A stretch of DNA of 64,000 nucleotides from Bradyrhizobium sp. CCBAU 51627 (GTDB lineage Bacteria; Pseudomonadota; Alphaproteobacteria; Rhizobiales; Xanthobacteraceae), in NCBI RefSeq assembly GCF_028128765.1, contig NZ_LBJG01000024.1:434001-498000 (forward strand), in the 5' to 3' direction. Position numbers and translations under genes: made by a program. The notes under the pieces are model-generated. The model was not told the origin of the DNA and searched no databases. It was given only the letters and a program-made list of their open reading frames with translations. This document shows positions 46,269 through 54,346 of this stretch, piece after piece (positions within the stretch are counted from its first letter, which is position 1; each line of letters opens with the position of its first letter).

Positions 46269-47519
46269 GTGTCTCACCATTGCGCGGACGACCAGAGGTC
46301 AGTCCGGGATGGTCACCCGTCCGATCCTGCCGGCAAGGTCGCGATCGTCGCAACCCTGGACACAAAGGGCCGCGAAACCGCTTATCTCGCGCGCGTCATC
46401 GAACAGTGCGGCCGCAAGACTCTCACGATTGATGTAGGCACATCAAACAGGACAGGCAGAAGCGCGTCGGACTGCAGCGATGCACGGGTGGTCGCACCCG
46501 CCGAACTCTTACGGGAAATAGCTGCAAGTGCGCGTGAAGAGGTGAAGGAGCTCCTGCGATTAGGTGCGATCGACGCCATCGTCGGAGTAGCGGGCGGCAA
46601 AGGCAGTGCAGTCTTCGGTGAAGTTGTTTCGGAGTTGCCGTATGGATTCCCGAAGCTGCTGGTGAGCAGCGCAAGGCCAGCCCTCCTGGCCGAACTGGCC
46701 CTCCAAAACGACGTCATCCTCTATCCGACCCTGGTCGATCTCTTCGGAATCAACGCGTTCACCGAACGCGTTCTGGACAATGCCGGGCGGGCCATTGCGG
46801 CGATGCGTTATGTAGCGGCTCAAGGTCGGCAGAAGAGAAAGATTGTTGCGATCACGGCCTTTGGGGTCACGACGCCGGCGGCAAATCGCTGTGTCGCGCG
46901 GCTGGCAGAGGCAGGCATCGACGCGATCGTCTTTCCGGCCAATGGCGCGGGTGGACGCAAGATGGAGCAACTCGTGTCCGCCGGTGAGTTCGATGCGGTG
47001 CTCGATCTGACCACAACCGAGCTTGCTGACGAGCTCGTCGGCGGCACCGCCAGTGCAGGTTCGGATCGGCTCAAAGCAGCTTCTCACCGCATGATTCCGC
47101 AGCTCATCGCGCCGGGGGCCGTCGATATGGTGAATTTTGGCCCGCCCTCGAGCGTGCCTGCCGAGTTCAAAGGGCGCCAACTCTATGCGCATACCCCCTT
47201 CACGACGCTCATGCGCACGACCGTCTCGGAGAACGAGCGCATAGGAAGGCTCACAGGCGCGCGCCTTTCGCAAGCAAAGGCGCCCGCTCTCGTTTTGTGG
47301 CCGGCCAAGGGGGTGTCTGACTATGACCGGGACGGCGGCATCTTTCGAAATCCTGAAGCCGATAGAGCCTGGTTCGACGCGGTCAGGCGGCATCTGCCGC
47401 GCTCGATCATCGCTCGCGAGCTGGATTGTCACATCAATGATCCGGAATTTGCGGAGGCGGCCGCATCGTGGATCGTCGAACAATTGACACAAGGAGATTC
47501 ATCCCGTGCGGATGTTTGA
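46269..47519 (+). CDS. Tm-1-like ATP-binding-domain protein (UPF0261)
   Basis: 416 residues from GTG 46269, with CAGGAGGAAG just upstream. Family marks: VAIVATLDTKGRETAYLARV near residue 24, DVGTSN, VGVAGGKGSAVFGEV (glycine-rich), VVSELPYGFPKLLVSS, ITAFGVTTPAANRCV and FPANGAGGRKMEQLV; later VDMVNFGPPSSVP. This family is the bacterial version of the N-terminal ATP-binding half of tomato Tm-1. Bacterial members have no firm activity. It overlaps the next gene, the counterpart of Tm-1's second half, by 14 bases. Confidence 0.9.
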   Translation: MSHHCADDQRSVRDGHPSDPAGKVAIVATLDTKGRETAYLARVIEQCGRKTLTIDVGTSNRTGRSASDCSDARVVAPAELLREIAASAREEVKELLRLGAIDAIVGVAGGKGSAVFGEVVSELPYGFPKLLVSSARPALLAELALQNDVILYPTLVDLFGINAFTERVLDNAGRAIAAMRYVAAQGRQKRKIVAITAFGVTTPAANRCVARLAEAGIDAIVFPANGAGGRKMEQLVSAGEFDAVLDLTTTELADELVGGTASAGSDRLKAASHRMIPQLIAPGAVDMVNFGPPSSVPAEFKGRQLYAHTPFTTLMRTTVSENERIGRLTGARLSQAKAPALVLWPAKGVSDYDRDGGIFRNPEADRAWFDAVRRHLPRSIIARELDCHINDPEFAEAAASWIVEQLTQGDSSRADV

Positions 47520-48375
47520 TCGGCCCGAAATACTTGCAAAGATCACAGCTCAAGTTGCGGCGGGGAAGGCAGTGCTTGCCGCGGCAAGCAGTTGCGGCCT
47601 CGTCGCAAAATGCGCAGCTCTCGGCGGCGCCGACATGCTCGTGGTCTACAGCACCGGGCTGTCGCGGTTGATGGGGCTGCCGACGAGCCGGATCGGTGAT
47701 TCCAATGCACGCACGCTCGGGCTCGCGGCGGAGATCCGCAACGTCGTCTCCTCCGTTCCTGTTATCGGCGGTATCGAGGCCTGGGATCCCCTCCGGCTCG
47801 ATCTCGATGATCTCTTGGACAAGTTCTGGGCTGCCGGCTTCTCCGGCGTGATCAATTACCCGACCATTTCAACGATGGGTGAGAAATGGCGAGATCGTCG
47901 AGGCCGCGTCGGGCTCGGCTTTGAACGTGAGGTCGAGATGATCGCAGCGGCCCGCAGGAAGAGCATCTTCTCGCTCGCCTATGTCGCAAGCGCGCACGAT
48001 GCCAAAGCGATGGCAACCGCAGGAGCCGACTGCCTCGTCCCACATGTCGGCGCAACGCGCGGCGGGCTCGTTGGTCATGAGGAGGGACAGTCGATTGAAG
48101 AGGCCATCAGGCGCATCAACGAGATCAATGCTGCGGCTCAGGCCGTTCGCCCGGATGTCATCCTTCTCTGCCATGGCGGGGCAATCGCTGAGCCTCAGGA
48201 TACCTCGGAAGTCTACCGATCGACCGGATGTGTCGGCTTTGTTGGCGCCTCCTCCATCGAACGGATCCCGATCGAGCGGGCGGTGAAGGCTGCAGCCGAA
48301 GAATTCAAAGCCGTTCCGCTCCCGCGAAAGCGACAGCATTCACGGCAGAGTCTGCACCGAGGCACGAATGAATAA
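47506..48375 (+). CDS. Phosphoenolpyruvate-hydrolase-like TIM-barrel protein
   Basis: 289 residues from GTG 47506 (AAGGAG 10 bases upstream; ATG two codons later is an alternative). A full barrel: GKAVLAAASSCGLVAKCAALGGADM, the middle block FWAAGFSGVINYPTISTMG, LAYVASAHDAKAMATAGADCLVPHVG, ILLCHGGAI and GFVGASSIERIPIERAV. Same family as the regulator's sensor domain and the short gene at 44792. Catalytic role in the pathway is likely but unproven. It overlaps neighbours on both sides (14 and 8 bases). Confidence 0.88.
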   Translation: MRMFDRPEILAKITAQVAAGKAVLAAASSCGLVAKCAALGGADMLVVYSTGLSRLMGLPTSRIGDSNARTLGLAAEIRNVVSSVPVIGGIEAWDPLRLDLDDLLDKFWAAGFSGVINYPTISTMGEKWRDRRGRVGLGFEREVEMIAAARRKSIFSLAYVASAHDAKAMATAGADCLVPHVGATRGGLVGHEEGQSIEEAIRRINEINAAAQAVRPDVILLCHGGAIAEPQDTSEVYRSTGCVGFVGASSIERIPIERAVKAAAEEFKAVPLPRKRQHSRQSLHRGTNE

Positions 48376-50143
48376 CCAGATCACTAAATTGAAGCCCAAT
48401 ACCGCTTCCTTCTCCCAAGCGAGCAAGCCAACGCATGATTGGGAGACGGACGTGCTCGTGATCGGCAGCGGCGCGGCCGGACTGTCGGCGGCGCTCTATG
48501 CGGCAAAGGCCGGTCTTCGCGTGACCGTGTGCGAGAAGTCTGCCCGGCTCGGTGGCACCACCGCCCTGTCGAACGGCATGATCTGGGTTCCATGCTCAAT
48601 GCAGGCTCGAGCGGCAAAAATTGATGATTCGATCGCGAAAGCGAAGACCTATCTGCAACACGAACTTGGCAACTATTATCGCGCTGAGTTCGTAGACGCC
48701 TATCTTGAAGACGGCCCGACAGCGCTCGCCGGCCTGGAGAATGGGAGTGAAGTCAAATTCACACTGGCCTCCGCCCCCGATTATCATTCGAGCCAGATCG
48801 GCGGGGTTGACAAGGGCCGGGCGCTGAGCCCCGCACCTTATGACGGACGGCTTCTCGGCAAGGATTTCGACCTGATAGGTGATCCGATCCGGGTCGTGCT
48901 CGGCGGGATGATGATTTCATCCAGCGAGGTCAGAAGCTTCCTCAATCCCTTCCAGTCGGCTGCCGCGCTCAAGCACGTCCTGCGCCGCGTCGGCCGCTAC
49001 GCAAGCGATCGGCTGCGCTACAGGAGAGGCACTGAACTCAGCGGGGGCAATGCGCTGATCGCGCGGTTACTGGTCAGCCTGCGCAGATATGGCGTTGAAA
49101 TCCGGCCAAGCTGCCCAGCGGTTGATCTGACGAAAGAGGGCGGGAGAGTCACTGGCGCAATCGTCAAGCGTGATGGCGCCGATCTCCGCATCCGCGCCTT
49201 TCACGGGGTGATCCTGGCAACTGGTGGCTTTGCGCGGAACGGTCAGTTGAGAGCCCAGCTCAGCCGAGCCCACCAGCACAATGATACGCTGGCTCACAGC
49301 GATGTCACTGGAGACGGCATTGCGCTCGCAGGCAAGCTCGGAGCTGCGATCGATAATGACGTTGCATCGAGTGGATTCTGGACGCCCGTGTCGATCCTTA
49401 GGAACGGCCGCTCCTCGCAAGTGGTCCCGTACGGCTGGCTCGATCGTGGCCGTCCAGGTGTCATCGCCGTAGGGCCAAACGCCAAGCGCTTCGTCAATGA
49501 ATCCAATTCCTACCACGACATCTGCCTTGCCATGTTCAACAACGGCTATCCGGCGGACAAGCGGTTCTATTTCATCTGCGACAAGGAATTCGTCCGCCTC
49601 AGAGGCATGGGACACCTGCTCCCCTGGCCCTGGACTTTGAGCATCAAGAAATATGCCCGCATGGGCTACATCGAAATTGGCCGGACGATTGCGGAGCTTG
49701 CGGCGGAATTGGGGCTCGACCCGAAAGAGCTGCAAAAGACCGTTGAAGAACATAATGCCCACGCAGCTGAAGGAAGCGATCCGCTCTTCAAACGCGGTGA
49801 ATCGGCTTTCAACCGAACCCTGGGAGATCCGTCGGTCGGAAAGAAGAACCCAAACCTTGGGGCTATCAAAAACAGGCCATTCATCGCGCTTCCGATTGTC
49901 CCGGCAACCCTCGGAACGGCGACCGGCCTGTCAACGGATCCTGGCGGAAGGGTCCTGAATGGAAACGGCGTGCCGATCGCAGGTCTTTATGCCTGCGGCA
50001 ACGACATGACCTCACCGATGCGTGGGATCTATCCTGGGGCAGGCATTACGATCGGACCGGCCATCGTGTTCGCCTACCGCGCGGTGAACAGCATCGTACA
50101 ATCCACTCATCAAGGACAGACCGCGGCAGCATCCGGAGCGTAA
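48368..50143 (+). CDS. FAD-dependent dehydrogenase (fumarate reductase/ketosteroid dehydrogenase-like)
   Basis: 591 residues. FAD motif VLVIGSGAAGLSAALYAAKAG (about 30-50, GxGxxG), then EKSARLGGTTALSNGMIWVP, an active-site Arg region near ARMGYIEIGRTIAELA, VILATGGFARN, and the C-terminal FAD block GRVLNGNGVPIAGLYACGND with PMRGIYPGAGITIGPAIVF. Members insert or remove alpha,beta double bonds next to a carbonyl or carboxylate. No signal peptide. Last gene of the Tm-1/TIM-barrel operon, so probably a redox step on the same substrate. Confidence 0.9.
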   Translation: MNNQITKLKPNTASFSQASKPTHDWETDVLVIGSGAAGLSAALYAAKAGLRVTVCEKSARLGGTTALSNGMIWVPCSMQARAAKIDDSIAKAKTYLQHELGNYYRAEFVDAYLEDGPTALAGLENGSEVKFTLASAPDYHSSQIGGVDKGRALSPAPYDGRLLGKDFDLIGDPIRVVLGGMMISSSEVRSFLNPFQSAAALKHVLRRVGRYASDRLRYRRGTELSGGNALIARLLVSLRRYGVEIRPSCPAVDLTKEGGRVTGAIVKRDGADLRIRAFHGVILATGGFARNGQLRAQLSRAHQHNDTLAHSDVTGDGIALAGKLGAAIDNDVASSGFWTPVSILRNGRSSQVVPYGWLDRGRPGVIAVGPNAKRFVNESNSYHDICLAMFNNGYPADKRFYFICDKEFVRLRGMGHLLPWPWTLSIKKYARMGYIEIGRTIAELAAELGLDPKELQKTVEEHNAHAAEGSDPLFKRGESAFNRTLGDPSVGKKNPNLGAIKNRPFIALPIVPATLGTATGLSTDPGGRVLNGNGVPIAGLYACGNDMTSPMRGIYPGAGITIGPAIVFAYRAVNSIVQSTHQGQTAAASGA

Positions 50144-50269
50144 GTGCAGTGTTTTCACCTCTTGGTCCAGAAACGACGGACGGCAACGTCGGCCAGCTCG
50201 CTTTGAATATCTTATGGGCGGCCCTATCTCGTTTGATGCCGAGCTTATCTTCTGACCTGCAGAGGCACG

Positions 50270-50602
50270 ATGCGCCGCTCACGCCATGCCAAGATTGTCG
50301 CAACCGTTGGGCCGGCAACCGCATGACCTGAAAAGCTTTGTGCGCTCTATCTTTGGGGGGCTGATACTTTCAGGCTGAACTTCAGCCACGGGACCCATGA
50401 CGATCACGCCCGTGTGCTCGCCTCGATCCGTGCGTTGGAGCTGGAATTAAATCGGCCGATCGGCGTGCTGCAGGATCTGCAAGGCCCGAAGATCCGGATT
50501 GGCCGGCTCGATGAAGGGCCAGCTCGCGCTGGATGCCGGGGAGACGGTCTGCTTCGCGCTAAGAAGGACAGGCGGGAAGCAGTCAATCCCGCTGCCGCGC
50601 GG
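50270..50602 (+). pseudogene. Pyruvate kinase N-terminal remnant
   Basis: From ATG 50270 after AGAGG: HAKIVATVGPATA, a TGA, PEKLCALYLWGADTFRLNFS, then HDDHARVLASIRALE and IGVLQDLQGPKIRIGRLDEG in the next frame, a one-base shift and QLALDAGETVCFALRRT. These are the first ATP/PEP-site blocks of pyruvate kinase (KIVATVGPA, NFSHG, DLQGPKIR). It ends where an IS1595 fragment begins. Confidence 0.8.
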
Positions 50603-50773
50603 CATGAAGGGTACCTATCAGCATTGCGCCGAGAAGCATTTGCACCGATATTTGAACGAGTTTGATTTCCGCTGCAGCAATCGCGTTGCTCTTGGCGTGA
50701 ACGATCTCGACCGTGCAGAAGTGCGTTGAAGGGTGCCGCTGGAAAGCGCCTCACCTATAAGACAACTAACTAG
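50602..50773 (+). mobile_element. IS1595-family (ISXO2-like) transposase C-terminal fragment
   Basis: MKGTYQHCAEKHLHRYLNEF, then DFRCSNRVALGVNDLDRAEV, a frameshift and LKGAAGKRLTYKTTN before a stop at 50773. The GTYHHVSE-HLHRYL-EFDFRYN-R block is characteristic of the end of ISXO2-like transposases. The element broke the pyruvate kinase gene. Confidence 0.8.
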
Positions 50774-50787
50774 CCAAGAGGCGCCCT

Positions 50788-50985
50788 ACGGCAAAAGCCG
50801 CCGCTCCCCCAAAAGGGAAAAAGGCAGAGCCAAAAACGAAACTGACCGACAAAGAACAATCCGAGCGATTCATGCAAACCGCTCGTGAGCTTGGCGTTGA
50901 CGAGAGTGGCGAAAAGTTTGAGCGGGCCCTAGGAAAAATCACTTCGTCAACAGCCGCGAGGTCGGGTCGGGCAAAGTCATCCTGA
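50788..50985 (+). CDS. Small IS1595 passenger protein, probably start-less
   Basis: 65 codons open from an ACG at 50788 to a stop at 50983-50985: TAKAAAPPKGKKAEPKTKLT, then DKEQSERFMQTARELGVDES and GEKFERALGKITS. Small proteins with this DKEQSERF...DESGE-FERA pattern accompany IS1595-type transposases. No ATG, GTG or TTG starts the frame, so the start seems mutated to ACG or the gene is dead. Confidence 0.5.
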   Translation, partial: TAKAAAPPKGKKAEPKTKLTDKEQSERFMQTARELGVDESGEKFERALGKITSSTAARSGRAKSS

Positions 50986-51778
50986 CCCCTTCACGTCGCC
51001 GACTTAGCCACCGCGCCGCATCTTGCGGTCCGGAGAAAGCACTCATCACGGATCTGGTGAAAGGCATCTTTTTTATTGCATCAGCAAGAGTCCTGCGGAT
51101 GCCGCTTTCCTTCAGGTCTATATGGATTTGAGGTATGTCTCTCTTACATCCCCAGGGAAACTGATAGCTCTGGATAGCCTCTCGATTCCCTTCATTGTGC
51201 CATTTCCTGATCCACCATGCGTACAGGTCAGCGGCTTGGAGCGGCATAAATCTTTCATCTGGTCTGAAGATTGGCGTGCTGCCGATACGGCCTTGCGCCG
51301 CTGGATTCATCAATACCTTCATCCAGTCCCACATCTCCAAGATATGAACCTTTTCCGACTCGTCATCGAAGATGAAATCTACTGGATCGTTCAACTGCAT
51401 GAATTTCTGCTGATGTATGGCCAAAATCTCAATGAGGCCGCGCGATGCGATGTAATATGGATTTTCAAGGTTTTCTCGCCCGAGCACGGTTTCTGTAACC
51501 AATTCGCGAACGGCCTTCTTGAGGGCGGCCGTATCAACCGCAATTGAGATGGCTGCTTGTATGTTGTGCTTTTCAATCAGTCGGTAAAAGTACGCAGCTA
51601 TTTCTAGCCGCTCTTTCATCTCGAACATTTTGAACCGCGCCATTTGGGCATGGTCCAGTTGCGCTTTCCATTCATCTGAAAAGCTGGCCCACGTGTCAGC
51701 ATCGGCAATATAGCCGGCCAAAACAAGCGACCGCTTATCGCCGGTACCACTGCCATCAATGTACGCCTGAAGCACCAT
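50939..51778 (-). CDS. DUF3800 domain protein
   Basis: 279 residues from ATG 51778. DUF3800 marks: AYIDGSGTGDKRSLVLAGYI at the N terminus (the Asp-x-Ser box), DFIFDDESEK in the middle and FMPLQAADLYAWWIRKWHN near the C terminus. The fold is RNase H-like, and the acidic residues suggest a nuclease or related activity, though function is unproven. Genes of this family often sit beside mobile elements, and this one converges on the IS1595 remnant, overlapping its passenger ORF. Confidence 0.75.
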   Translation of the reverse strand: MVLQAYIDGSGTGDKRSLVLAGYIADADTWASFSDEWKAQLDHAQMARFKMFEMKERLEIAAYFYRLIEKHNIQAAISIAVDTAALKKAVRELVTETVLGRENLENPYYIASRGLIEILAIHQQKFMQLNDPVDFIFDDESEKVHILEMWDWMKVLMNPAAQGRIGSTPIFRPDERFMPLQAADLYAWWIRKWHNEGNREAIQSYQFPWGCKRDIPQIHIDLKESGIRRTLADAIKKMPFTRSVMSAFSGPQDAARWLSRRREGVRMTLPDPTSRLLTK

Positions 51779-51995
51779 CAGATGACGCGAGGGGCTTCCA
51801 TTCTGGGCAAGCCGCTGACGAGGGCCCATGCATCTGCGGCGGTATGCCGGGCAGCCTTCATGGCCTACCCCGGGCCTGCATACCACTTGGGTACGGCAAC
51901 TACAATGTGCCCAGACCGGCGGCCCTTCCTCGATGGACAAGACATGAAAGTGTCCGCAACTGATTGCAGTTCGCCTGATCAGAAGCCCACATCGC

Positions 51996-52730
51996 TTGAG
52001 CGCCGGCAGCATCAGCCTGGCCGATATACTTCTCTTTATCGAAAAAAAGTCGATCGGCCTGTGGCGGAGCAATGACAGTGGGCAGATGCAATGGTCTCCC
52101 GGATTCTACGAAGTGTTCGGACTGGACCCGCGTCAAACGGAACCGTCCCCTGCCGAGATCGACAGGAGAATTCATCGCGAGGACGGCGGCTGCGTCCGCA
52201 GGTTCGGACAGCGATCAATCGCCCATGCGACACTCGAGGGTGAATTTCGGATCATCCGGCACAACGGCACCTTGCGCAGGATTTGCGCCCGAGCCGAGCC
52301 GAGCCGTTGTCGGACCCGACCGCAAGCCGCAATGGATGCTTGGCCTTGCTACCGATGTCACGGAAAAGCAAAACTTGTCCAAGGCTCTCAACATTGCAAC
52401 GGAGCGCTCGAGAGCTCTGGCACGGATCGTTCGGGGGCTCGTATGGGACAGCCAGTTGTGATGGTCACATCAGCGCGTTTTCCGATCCAGACCCCCTGCG
52501 TGGAATACAGCAATCCGGGAAAGTGGGCGGACCTTCTCCATGACAAGGAACGCGAACCCGTTTTGAGGGACTGGCAAGTCTCCTTAGCGACGGGACAGCC
52601 ATACGAGGTGGAGGCCCGGTTGCGGCAGGCAGATGGAGCTTACCGTTGCCATCAATGCACGGCTGTACCGCTCGGCAACAGCAATGGCGGTGTAAGGGAG
52701 TGGCTCGGCTTGTGGATCGACGCGCATTAG
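51996..52730 (+). pseudogene. Frameshifted two-PAS-domain regulator
   Basis: PAS 1 reads SIGLWRSNDSGQMQWSPGFY and EVFGLDPRQTEPSP, then RIHREDGG and GEFRIIRHNGTLRRI. Its last strands continue in the next frame (GPDRKPQWMLGLATDVTEKQ) to a stop at 52461. PAS 2 resumes in the first frame: REPVLRDWQVSLATGQPYEV and EARLRQADGAYRCHQC. At least two frameshifts. The HTH at 52781 was probably its output domain. Confidence 0.6.
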
Positions 52731-52780
52731 AATAACTCGCAAGGGAGCGGAAAGGCGCATCGAAGCTCACGTGGAGGCAA

Positions 52781-52993
52781 TTGCGAGCCGCACGGGGGAT
52801 GCTGAACTGGTCGGTGAAGCAGTTGGCCGAGCGAAGCGGGTTGTCATGCGCCGTCATCAGGCGGCTCGAAGAGTACAATGACACGCTTCCCGCATCCGAC
52901 GATCTGCTACAGACTCTGTTGGCCACGTTTGCGGGTGCGGGAATTGAATTCACATTTCCGCTGGTCGGCAAGCAAGGTGTTCGGCCACAATGA
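52781..52993 (+). CDS. XRE-like helix-turn-helix domain protein (likely severed from the PAS protein)
   Basis: 70 residues from TTG 52781: LRAARGMLNWSVKQLAERSG, LSCAVIRRLEEYNDTL and a tail with GIEFTFPLVGKQGVRP. The first two segments form a classic XRE HTH. GTGGAGG lies close upstream. It may still be made alone, or be the end of the broken PAS gene. Confidence 0.6.
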   Translation: MRAARGMLNWSVKQLAERSGLSCAVIRRLEEYNDTLPASDDLLQTLLATFAGAGIEFTFPLVGKQGVRPQ

Positions 52994-53482
52994 CTTGATA
53001 CCTTCTCGGTGCCGAACTCACTGCCTGCGGCCATCGTGAAGTGGTGCGTCAGCTCGTCTGGTTTCCTCCGATAGTTCGGCAAGCGCTAACGACGCGCGTT
53101 TGCGAGCGTCTGCGGTGACGGCATGCGGATAGCTCTCTATCGCTTTTGGCTGCATCGAAATTGGGCTGGCGAGAACGGCCGGCGACCCGGCGGGGCCTCT
53201 TTAACGTGTCCCGCAATGTCGGTCGCCTGGCCAACATTACCCAACATTACTCAAATCTTCCTGCGTTGATCTAGGCAATCTCGCGCCGCATGTCGTGAAT
53301 GAAGCGCCGACAGGCGGGCCGCCCAAGAAGCTCACCATTGCCTGCAACTCCCCTTGTCGGGATGACCTTCCAGGAGCGCTCTCGTGTCAGCAGCCCTTCG
53401 CATTCCAACGTGCAGCTCACGCCTTCGAGCGCTCGGCGTGAAGATGATTTGCTCCCAAGCCCAAGGAATGTGACGCAGCAAC
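52994..53482 (+). other. Leader region of the second Liv operon
   Basis: 488 bases without a recognisable gene. It contains tandem-repeat site 4 (53235-53254). No RNA gene or clear -10/-35 pair found; the start codon has only a weak ribosome site (AAGGAA, 14 bases away). Confidence 0.5.
53235..53254 (+). promoter_or_regulatory. Tandem repeat site 4 (second Liv operon)
   Basis: CATTACCCAA and CATTACTCAA in direct tandem, 10-bp period, 229 bases before the permease start. One unit differs from TTACCCAA at one base. The CTTA/TCTAGA promoter spacing of sites 2 and 3 is not present here. Confidence 0.65.
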
Positions 53483-54346
53483 ATGGATACGCTACTTATC
53501 GCGGCCTTCGAGATTTTGAGCTTTGGTGCCATCGTTGTGCTGGTCGTGCTCGGGCTCGGGATCATTGCCAGCATGATGGGCATCTTCAACTTCGCGCAAG
53601 GCGAGTTCGTCCTGCTCGGCGCGTACGTCACTTATCTCGTGCACAGCGTCGGTTTACCGGTCCCGCTCGGCATGCTTGCCGCGCCCGTCGCGGTCGGCAC
53701 GCTTGGCTTCGTCCTGGAAAAACTGGTCGTACGACGATTCTATGCCGCTCCAATTGTCGCCATGCTCGGCACCTATGCGCTCGGGCTGATCATTCGCGAA
53801 GCCGTGCGCGGCCTGACCGGGGGGCTTTATCTCTCGGTCCCGGAGCCAATCAGTGGCTCTATTACGATCGGTAGTCTGCATTTCGCCTCCTGGCGCGGCG
53901 TCATCGTCGTCATCACTTTGCTGGTCATGGCCGCGAGCCATGCACTGCTCGCCTACACCTCGTTCGGCCTGCGAGTCCGCGCCTCGCTGGAGAACCCACA
54001 ACTGGCGCGTGCCTCAGGCATCTCCACGGGCATGATCTACAGCGTCACCTTTGCCTTTGGTGCGGCGCTCGCGGGTCTCGCCGGCGCGCTGATCGTGCCG
54101 GTCTTCTCGCTGTTTGCAGATCTCGGCATCCGCTTTCTTATCCAGGGTTTCGTTGCCGTGATGGTCGGTGGCGTCGGGTCCTTCGCGGGCTCGGTCGCTG
54201 GCGCCAACGTCATCGGTACGTTCAGCGCTTGGCTGCCTTGGCTGATGTCACCGGTCATCGCCGACGTTCTGGTGTTCGTGCTCGCCATCATTTTCATCAA
54301 GTTCCGGCCGCAAGGCCTTGTTTCGGGAAGAGGGGTCAATCGATGA
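53483..54346 (+). CDS. Branched-chain-type ABC permease (LivH family)
   Basis: 287 residues. LivH marks: IIASMMGIFNFAQGEFVLLGAYV near the N terminus, LRVRASLENPQLARASGIST in the coupling loop and VMVGGVGSFAGSVAGANVIG near the C terminus; eight or so helices. First gene of the operon LivH, binding protein, LivM, LivG, LivF, amidohydrolase. Four-base overlap with the next gene. Confidence 0.93.
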   Translation: MDTLLIAAFEILSFGAIVVLVVLGLGIIASMMGIFNFAQGEFVLLGAYVTYLVHSVGLPVPLGMLAAPVAVGTLGFVLEKLVVRRFYAAPIVAMLGTYALGLIIREAVRGLTGGLYLSVPEPISGSITIGSLHFASWRGVIVVITLLVMAASHALLAYTSFGLRVRASLENPQLARASGISTGMIYSVTFAFGAALAGLAGALIVPVFSLFADLGIRFLIQGFVAVMVGGVGSFAGSVAGANVIGTFSAWLPWLMSPVIADVLVFVLAIIFIKFRPQGLVSGRGVNR

